A DNA stretch of 19,519 bases, taken from NCBI GenBank assembly GCA_018713215.1, contig DVFO01000042.1, forward strand, positions 1 through 19,519, in the 5' to 3' direction. The DNA comes from Enterenecus faecium. Lineage in GTDB: Bacteria; Bacillota; Clostridia; Oscillospirales; Oscillospiraceae. This document shows, in pieces, positions 14,523 through 19,519 of this stretch (its first letter is position 1; every line of letters starts with the position of its first letter). The position numbers and the translations under genes were made by a program. The notes beneath the pieces are model-generated. The model ran no database searches, had not been told where the DNA came from, and saw nothing but the letters and a program-made list of their open reading frames with translations.

Positions 14523-14552
14523 ATTGTACCAGCGGCAAGAGGAGTTAGTCAA
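14523..14552 (-). promoter_or_regulatory. SigA-type promoter of the riboswitch-mntP unit
   Basis: On the minus strand TTGACT (14547-14552) and TACAAT (14523-14528) stand 18 bases apart. The predicted start near 14516 is at the 5' edge of the riboswitch. Confidence 0.85.
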
Positions 14553-14612
14553 CGATAACACAGGAGACCTCGGGGGATTCATAAACTTTCTTTAAACAAT
14601 GGTAAGGAAGGA

Positions 14613-14662
14613 TTGCAGGTGGAGGGGAGAATGTGTACTATATAGTTAAGATAACAATATAG
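14613..14662 (+). promoter_or_regulatory. Promoter of the ABC-permease-acetyltransferase operon with an adjacent palindrome
   Basis: TTGCAG (14613-14618) and TACTAT (14636-14641) are exactly 17 bases apart. The -10 is overlapped by the palindrome ACTATATAGT (14637-14646), and CTATAT (14638-14643) is mirrored by ATATAG (14657-14662). The inverted repeat sits where a repressor would cover the start site. The promoter is well supported, the operator is tentative. Confidence 0.65.
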
Positions 14663-14678
14663 CGGGATGGTGGTAATT

Positions 14679-15380
14679 ATGAGTTATATCTCTTTCAAAC
14701 AAGTACGCAAGGAATACGTCATGGGAGAGGTGACCATCAAAGCGGTGGATGGGGTGGATTTCCACATCGAAAAAGGGGAATTTGCCATCATTGTGGGGCC
14801 ATCCGGCGCAGGTAAGACCACGGTGCTGAATATGTTGGGGGGCATGGACGCCTGTACCAGCGGAGAGATCTTGGTGGACGGCACCCAGGTCAGCAGCTTC
14901 AACGCCCGTCAGCTCACCCAGTACCGCCGCAACGACATCGGATTTGTCTTCCAGTTCTACAACCTGGTGCAGAACCTCACCGCCCTGGAGAATGTGGAGC
15001 TGGCCGCCCAGATCTGCAAAGAGCCCCTGGACGCCAAAGACGTGCTGGAGCACGTGGGGCTGGGGCATCGCCTCAACAACTTCCCCGCCCAGCTCTCCGG
15101 CGGCGAGCAGCAGCGGGTGGCCATCGCCCGTGCCCTGGCCAAAAATCCCAAGCTGCTGCTGTGCGATGAGCCCACCGGTGCGCTGGACTACGTCACGGGC
15201 AAGGCCATTTTAAAGCTCTTGCAGGATACCTGCCGCCTGCAGGGGATGACAGTGGTGGTCATCACCCACAATACCGCCCTCACCCCCATGGCAGACCGGG
15301 TCATTCACATCAAAAACGGGCGTGTGGAGGAGATGACCTGCAATCCCCACCCCACCCCGGTGGAGGCGATTGAATGGTAA
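14679..15380 (+). CDS. ABC transporter ATP-binding protein (MacB/LolD-type)
   Basis: The start at 14679 (MSYISFKQVR) has GGTGG five bases upstream; the ATG at 14667 does not. The 233-residue protein has Walker A GPSGAGKTT (40-48), Q-loop Q92 in FVFQFYNL, signature LSGGEQQR (139-146), Walker B LLLCDEP (159-165) and the H-loop histidine H197. The FQFYNLVQNLTALENVEL and GDEPTGALD-like segments are characteristic of ATPases partnering MacB/FtsX permeases, which drive mechanotransmission or lipoprotein and peptide extrusion, not classical import. Its last seven bases overlap the permease start, so the two form one transporter. Confidence 0.96.
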   Translation: MSYISFKQVRKEYVMGEVTIKAVDGVDFHIEKGEFAIIVGPSGAGKTTVLNMLGGMDACTSGEILVDGTQVSSFNARQLTQYRRNDIGFVFQFYNLVQNLTALENVELAAQICKEPLDAKDVLEHVGLGHRLNNFPAQLSGGEQQRVAIARALAKNPKLLLCDEPTGALDYVTGKAILKLLQDTCRLQGMTVVVITHNTALTPMADRVIHIKNGRVEEMTCNPHPTPVEAIEW

Positions 15381-18300
15381 AGAGGAAAAACAGGCTGCTC
15401 ACCGATTTTATTCGGGAAGTCCGCCATACCTACAGCCGCTTTCTATCCATTCTCCTCCTCTCCGCTCTGGCTGTGGCCTTTTTGGTGGGCCTGCGGGCCA
15501 CGGCCCCGGATATGGAGTATACGGCGGACAACTATTACGACTCCCACCACCTCATGGACGGCTATGTCATGTCCACCATGGGGCTCACCCAGGAGGATTT
15601 GCAGGCCTTAGCCCAGGCCGACGGCGTGGACCAAGTGGAAGGGGCGTGGAGCGTGGACGCCACCGCAGTGGACTCCATCGTCTCCATGCGCTCCATGCCG
15701 GAAGCATTGAATTTACTCAACGTGGTGGAGGGCCGCCTGCCCCAGCAGGCGGATGAGTGCGTCACCGAGGGGATGCTCCTCACCGCTCTGGGGCTGGAGA
15801 TTGGGGACACCCTCACCGTCACATTGGACGAGGCGGACCAGGACACCCTCACTCGCACCAGCTATACCATTGTGGGCACGGTGCAAAGCCCCCTGTATGT
15901 GGGCACGGACCGAGGCAGTACCACCTTGGGCAGCGGCAGCATTGACGCCTTTGCCTACATCCCAGGGGAGAATTTCGACCTGGACGTATACACCACCGCC
16001 TATTTCACTGGCGATGGAATGGAAGCCCTCAACAGCTACAGCCAGGCCTACGCCGACCAGCTCAGCGCCCTGGTGGACAGCCTGGACCCCTTGGCCCAGG
16101 AGCGGGCCAGCCTGCGGGACGAAGAGGTGCGCAGCGAGGCCCAGAAGGAGCTGGATGATGCCCGAAGCGAGCTGGCAGACGCCCAAAAGGAACTGGACGA
16201 CGCCAAGAAGAAGCTGGACGATGCCCGGGCGGAGTTGGACAGCGGCTGGGCGGACTATGAGAGTGGTTTGGCCACTCTGGAACAGGAGATCAAAGACGGC
16301 CAGGCCAAGCTGAACACCGCCCGGTCTCAGTTGGAGGAGTCCCAGACCCGGTATGAGCAGGGCAAAGTGGACTATCAGGAGGGTCTGGCTCAGTACCAGG
16401 ATGGCCAGACCGCCTATGAGGACAACCTGGCCCAGCTGGATGCCCAGCAGGAAGAGGTGGCCCGAGGCTATGAGGAGTATTACGACGCTCTGAAGCCCTT
16501 TGAGGGCACCCCCATGTACGACCAGATGGTGGAGCAGTTGGCTCCCCAGAAGGCAAAGCTGGATGAAGCTTCTGCCCAAATCCAGGCGGGATACACCCAA
16601 CTGGCCCAGGTAAAGACTCAGCTGGAGGAATCCAAGGCGGAGCTGGACGCCGCCCAGGCCCAGTTGAAAGACGCCGCCCAGCAGTTGGATACCGGATGGG
16701 CAGAGTACCAGTCCGGGCAGCAGGCCCTGGACCAGGAAGAGGCCCGTGGCCGCAGCCAGTTGGCCCAAGCCAAGGCAGAGCTGGACGACGGGGAGGCGGA
16801 GTACCAGAAGGGCCTGGAGGAGTACGAGCAGGCCAAGGCCGATGCCCAGCCGGAGCTGGAGCAGGCCCAGGCGGACATTGACCAGGGCCAGAAGGATTTA
16901 GACGCGATGGCCACCTGTGAGTGGTATGTGCTGGGCCGGGACACCAATTCCGGCTTTGTCAGCTACTCCCAGGACGCCGAGCGGGTGGATAACCTGTCCA
17001 GCATCTTCCCGGTCATCTTCTTTGTGGTGGCCGCTCTGGCCTGCCTGACCACCATGACCCGTATGGTGGAGGAGCAGCGCACCCAGATTGGCTCTTTGAA
17101 GGCTCTGGGATTCTCCCGGCTGGCCATCTCCCAAAAGTACATTGGATACGCCTTTGTGGCCAGCCTGGTGGGCGGCCTCATGGGTCTGGCGTTGGGGGCT
17201 ACCCTTATCCCGGCGGTCATCGCCAACGCCTTCCAGATCATGTACGCCATTCCCGGGCTGGACTATAAGATGCAGCTGCCTCTGTTTGTGCTGGCGGTGC
17301 TGGCGGCAGTGGCGTGTACCACCGGGGCCGCCCTGTGGGCCTGCCTGTCCACGCTGATTGATACCCCCGCCAACCTCATGCGGCCTCGGGCCCCCAAGGC
17401 GGGCAAGCGGGTCTTCTTGGAATACATCAAGCCCATTTGGCGCAGGCTAAGCTTTACCTGGAAGGTGACCATGCGCAACCTGTTCCGCTATCAAAAGCGG
17501 TTTTGGATGACGGTCATCGGCATTGGCGGCTGTACTGCCCTGATTGTCACGGGCTTTGGCCTCCACGAGTCCATTTTTGACGTGCTGGATAAGCAGTTTG
17601 ATGAGATTTCCCTGTATGACGCCACCGTGGGCCTGGACGAGGACCTGACGGAGGAGCAGAAGCAGGGAATTGAGAACTATCTGGACGGGGAAGAGGCTGT
17701 GGAGGACTACATGTTCACCTATCAGCAGATGATGGACGCCTCCACCACCGGCACCTCCTATGACGTGTACCTCTTTGCGGTGGACGACGTGGAGGAGTTC
17801 GGGCGCTTTGTGGATTTGCGCCACCGCTGGGACCACTCCCCAGTGGAGCTGGACAGCTCCGGCGTGGTCATTGACGAGAAGCTCTCCGAGCTGCTGGATG
17901 TGTCGGTCGGGGACACCATCACCCTGGAGGGCGACCAGCGGGTGGAGGCCGTGGTGGCGGACATCACGGAAAACTACGTCTACCACTATGTGTACCTCAC
18001 CCGGGACCTGTATACCCAGCTGTATGGGGAGGACTACCAGAACAACGTGATGCTCCTGGCTTACCAGGATGGCATGGGGGTGGACGTGTCCAACCAGACC
18101 TCGGAGACCCTGATGAAGATGGACGGGGTGGCCTCCTACTCCTACATTGCCACCATCCGGGACAGCTTTGAGGACAGCATGGACGCCATCAACTACGCCG
18201 TGGTCATCATCATTGTGGCTGCCGCCGCTCTGGCCTTTGTGGTGCTGTACAACCTGACCAACATCAACATCACCGAGCGCAGAAGCGAGCTGGCCACCTT

Positions 18301-18589
18301 GAAGGTACTGGGGTTCTATGACGGAGAGACCACCGCATATGTATTGCGGGAGAACGTGTTCCTCACCATCTTTGGCGTGATTCTGGGACTGGTGTTGGGC
18401 CGGTTCCTTCACAGCTGGATGGTGCTGACGGTGGAGGTGGACCTGGTGATGTTTGGCCGCACAGCGCCCCCCTATGCCTATGTGCTGGCCGCGGCCTTGA
18501 CCGCCCTGTTCTCCCTGATTGTCAATGTGGCGGCACACTTTAGGTTAAAGAAAATTGATATGGTAGAAAGTTTGAAAACGGTGGAATGA
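15374..18589 (+). CDS. FtsX-like ABC transporter permease with a large periplasmic-side coiled coil
   Basis: The 1071-residue permease starts at ATG 15374 (GGAGG seven bases upstream), overlapping the ATPase gene. A first TM helix is at about 22-40. An extracytoplasmic MacB-like domain (about 45-240) follows, then a nearly unbroken coiled coil of Lys, Glu, Gln, Ala, Leu and Asp repeats (about 245-512). The first FtsX core follows with TMs near 543-562, 588-620 and 634-662, containing MTRMVEEQRTQIGSLKALGFS. A TM near 712-730 opens the second half, and the last FtsX core contains ITERRSELATLKVLGFYDGE with three more TMs. The fold is that of a duplicated FtsX-domain permease that moves extracellular domains by ATP-driven mechanotransmission. 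The coiled coil carries an internal duplication (see findings). The substrate is unknown; antimicrobial peptide defence or envelope remodelling are the likeliest roles. Confidence 0.93.
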   Translation: MVKRKNRLLTDFIREVRHTYSRFLSILLLSALAVAFLVGLRATAPDMEYTADNYYDSHHLMDGYVMSTMGLTQEDLQALAQADGVDQVEGAWSVDATAVDSIVSMRSMPEALNLLNVVEGRLPQQADECVTEGMLLTALGLEIGDTLTVTLDEADQDTLTRTSYTIVGTVQSPLYVGTDRGSTTLGSGSIDAFAYIPGENFDLDVYTTAYFTGDGMEALNSYSQAYADQLSALVDSLDPLAQERASLRDEEVRSEAQKELDDARSELADAQKELDDAKKKLDDARAELDSGWADYESGLATLEQEIKDGQAKLNTARSQLEESQTRYEQGKVDYQEGLAQYQDGQTAYEDNLAQLDAQQEEVARGYEEYYDALKPFEGTPMYDQMVEQLAPQKAKLDEASAQIQAGYTQLAQVKTQLEESKAELDAAQAQLKDAAQQLDTGWAEYQSGQQALDQEEARGRSQLAQAKAELDDGEAEYQKGLEEYEQAKADAQPELEQAQADIDQGQKDLDAMATCEWYVLGRDTNSGFVSYSQDAERVDNLSSIFPVIFFVVAALACLTTMTRMVEEQRTQIGSLKALGFSRLAISQKYIGYAFVASLVGGLMGLALGATLIPAVIANAFQIMYAIPGLDYKMQLPLFVLAVLAAVACTTGAALWACLSTLIDTPANLMRPRAPKAGKRVFLEYIKPIWRRLSFTWKVTMRNLFRYQKRFWMTVIGIGGCTALIVTGFGLHESIFDVLDKQFDEISLYDATVGLDEDLTEEQKQGIENYLDGEEAVEDYMFTYQQMMDASTTGTSYDVYLFAVDDVEEFGRFVDLRHRWDHSPVELDSSGVVIDEKLSELLDVSVGDTITLEGDQRVEAVVADITENYVYHYVYLTRDLYTQLYGEDYQNNVMLLAYQDGMGVDVSNQTSETLMKMDGVASYSYIATIRDSFEDSMDAINYAVVIIIVAAAALAFVVLYNLTNINITERRSELATLKVLGFYDGETTAYVLRENVFLTIFGVILGLVLGRFLHSWMVLTVEVDLVMFGRTAPPYAYVLAAALTALFSLIVNVAAHFRLKKIDMVESLKTVE

Positions 18590-19089
18590 ACATGAACAGT
18601 GGAACCAATTTTTTGATTCGTCGGGGCAATATCCGGGACCTGCCTGCCCTGGAGCAGCTCTACGCCCAGGCCCGGGCCTTTATGCGGGAGTCCGGCAACC
18701 CGGACCAGTGGGGGGAGGATAAACCCACCCTGGAGCAGATTCAGCAGGATATCAACCTGGGGTACAGCTTTGTGTGTATGGAAAATGGCCGCCTGGCCGC
18801 GGCCTTCTCCTTCCACACCAAGGGAGAGCCCACCTATGCCCACATTGAAGGGGAGGGGTGGCCGGACAACGGGGAGTATGGCGTGGTGCATCGCCTGGCC
18901 ACCGGAGCCTCTCGTACCGGTGCGGCGGCTCACTGCCTGGCCTGGAGCCGGGCTCACTGCCGCCAGCTGCGCATCGACACCCATGAGAAGAACATCCCCA
19001 TGCAGCAGCTGCTGGAGAAGATGGGGTTTACCCCCTGTGGCACCATCTATTTGGAGGATGGAAGTCCCAGATTGGCCTATTATCTTTGA
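18586..19089 (+). CDS. GNAT-family N-acetyltransferase
   Basis: The 167-residue protein begins in an ATGA overlap with the permease gene; ATG 18592, with GGTGG seven bases upstream, is an alternative start two codons in. The GNAT fold is recognisable: an N-terminal IRRGNIRDLPALEQLYAQARAFM helix region, the motif A region GVVHRLATGASRTGAAAHCLAW carrying the acetyl-CoA loop (a relaxed form of Q/R-x-x-G-x-G/A), and motif B LRIDTHEKNIPMQQLLEKMGFTPCGTI. It transfers an acetyl group from acetyl-CoA to an amine or similar acceptor in the cytoplasm. Coupling to the ABC permease suggests a shared process, such as chemical inactivation of a compound the transporter also handles, but co-transcription alone does not show this. 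The stop touches the 24-bp hairpin that follows. Confidence 0.88.
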   Translation: MNMNSGTNFLIRRGNIRDLPALEQLYAQARAFMRESGNPDQWGEDKPTLEQIQQDINLGYSFVCMENGRLAAAFSFHTKGEPTYAHIEGEGWPDNGEYGVVHRLATGASRTGAAAHCLAWSRAHCRQLRIDTHEKNIPMQQLLEKMGFTPCGTIYLEDGSPRLAYYL

Positions 19090-19140
19090 TCATGTAAGAA
19101 GCCCTCGGTTCCGCAAGGAACCGAGGGCTTCTTACATGAT
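19089..19140 (+). terminator. Perfect 24-bp hairpin with GCAA tetraloop at the end of the ABC operon
   Basis: Bases 19089-19112 and 19117-19140 are perfect reverse complements with a GCAA (GNRA-type) loop closed by C-G. The stem begins in the acetyltransferase stop codon. No U-tract follows on either strand, so it is not a textbook intrinsic terminator, although it may block or process transcripts from both convergent sides. Confidence 0.6.
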
Positions 19141-19375
19141 TCTCAAAAATGCAAGCATTTTTGAGAGGGGATGCAGCCCGCTGCATGCACCCTTGGGTCA
19201 AAGGGCGACCCAAGGCCACACTGGCGGGCTGAGAAGTGTTTTTTCCGATGCGCATGTCCCCGGAAAAACGTGATTTTAGTTTATTTTCCCGCCTGCGGGC
19301 GGGAAAACTCTGCCGAGGGCTTTTATTTCATCATGTCTCTGACAAATCGGAATCCGTGCCGCAAGGAGGCGGCAC
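19141..19375. repeat. Array of six further hairpins between the ABC operon and the IS end
   Basis: Perfect stems seen in order are: 19141-19166 (12 bp, AA loop, or 11 bp with CAAG); 19171-19186 (6 bp, CCCG loop); 19191-19215 (9 bp, 7-nt loop); 19240-19268 (8 bp, 13-nt loop); 19284-19307 (10 bp, TGCG loop); and 19356-19375 (7 bp, 6-nt loop). No gene is supported here; the open frames on both strands simply read through the palindromes. CCGAGGGCTT from the 24-bp hairpin recurs at 19313-19322. Confidence 0.65.
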
Positions 19376-19394
19376 ACAATCATTCTTCGAAACT

Positions 19395-19519
19395 TGTCAA
19401 GAATTGTGGACAGATAAAACAGTGAAAAAATCATTTGGGATGTGGTATCCAATCCCGGAGTGAAGCCGGGAGGAATTGTAATACAGCTCTATGTACTCTG
19501 CAATGCGCAGGGATGCTTC
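19395..19519 (-). mobile_element. End of an IS3-family insertion sequence, cut by the window edge
   Basis: The transposase tail at 19397-19519 is followed on the minus strand by a short end. On the plus strand TGTCAAGAATTGTGGACAGA begins at 19395 with the TG that IS3-family ends share. I take this as the right terminal inverted repeat. The other end and any target duplication lie outside the window, so the exact boundary is provisional. Confidence 0.55.
19397..19519 (-). CDS. IS3-family transposase OrfB, C-terminal end (partial)
   Basis: Read on the minus strand from the window edge, 40 codons precede a TGA at 19397-19399. The residues include EYIELYYNSSRLHSGIGY, then HIPNDF. The pattern I-E-x-Y-N-x-x-R-x-H-S-x-x-G-Y-x-x-P is the well-known end of the DDE integrase (rve) domain in IS3/IS150-type transposases, just after the catalytic glutamate region. 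The gene is convergent with the acetyltransferase. Because the start and catalytic DDE residues are outside the window, it cannot be said whether the element is intact. There is no ATG in the fragment, so a simple ATG-to-stop search would miss it. Confidence 0.85.
   Translation of the reverse strand, partial: EASLRIAEYIELYYNSSRLHSGIGYHIPNDFFTVLSVHNS

Noticed and set aside
19028..19255. Minus-strand open frame of 75 codons and the plus-strand frame sharing the peptide EPRASYMI
   Set aside because: The shared peptide arises because both strands of the 24-bp palindrome read the same. There is no ribosome binding site or domain.

Overview
The window looks like chromosomal DNA of a Gram-positive, GC-rich member of the Clostridia, probably Oscillospiraceae in the Flavonifractor/Lawsonibacter/Intestinimonas neighbourhood. 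The reasons are strong AGGAGG-type ribosome binding sites, a lipobox lipoprotein, a yybP-ykoY manganese riboswitch in front of mntP, a DUF1385-prmC-recA-recX-rimO-pgsA gene order and a codon bias for G/C-ending codons. The taxonomic placement is inference; the gene identities come from recognisable protein motifs.

Layout. (1) 1-1349: the 3' end of a BMP/PnrA-type substrate-binding protein gene, then a small metallophosphoesterase coupled to it by an ATGA overlap. (2) 1350-2514: a less GC-rich accessory patch with one minus-strand hypothetical gene, a leader of three large palindromes and scraps that resemble tRNA 3' ends, next to an intact tRNA-Arg(CCG) at 2515-2591 (minus strand). (3) 2700-6361: an envelope-signalling operon of a lipoprotein with four DxxxDG calcium-loop-like repeats, an OmpR-type response regulator and a membrane histidine kinase. 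(4) 6384-12035: a housekeeping operon with a good promoter at its head and a terminator at its end. It encodes a DUF1385 membrane protein, PrmC (release-factor methylase), RecA, RecX, RimO (ribosomal S12 methylthiotransferase) and PgsA (phosphatidylglycerophosphate synthase). (5) 12036-12678: a 640-base gene-free stretch crowded with hairpins. (6) 12632-14552, minus strand: galM (aldose 1-epimerase) with its own promoter, and mntP (Mn efflux) under a promoter, a Mn2+ riboswitch and a leader terminator. (7) 14613-19089: an ABC export-type operon of an ATPase, a 1071-residue FtsX-like permease with a ~270-residue coiled coil, and a GNAT acetyltransferase, with overlapping cistrons. (8) 19089-19375: a run of seven hairpins. 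(9) 19397-19519: the C-terminal end of an IS3-family transposase on the minus strand, cut by the window edge and not present as a conventional ATG ORF.

How the parts work together: the lipoprotein, regulator and kinase probably form one sensing unit. The ATPase, permease and acetyltransferase are translationally linked and probably act in one envelope or export process whose substrate cannot be read from the sequence. The prmC/rimO pair modifies the translation machinery, and recA/recX is a recombinase with its modulator. The strongest regulatory call is the riboswitch, where the aptamer closing stem and the terminator visibly share the same bases. I see no CRISPR array, prophage or complete integrative element. 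The most unusual material is the two dense intergenic hairpin clusters, the palindromic leader near the tRNA-like scraps, and the duplicated coiled coil in the ABC permease.
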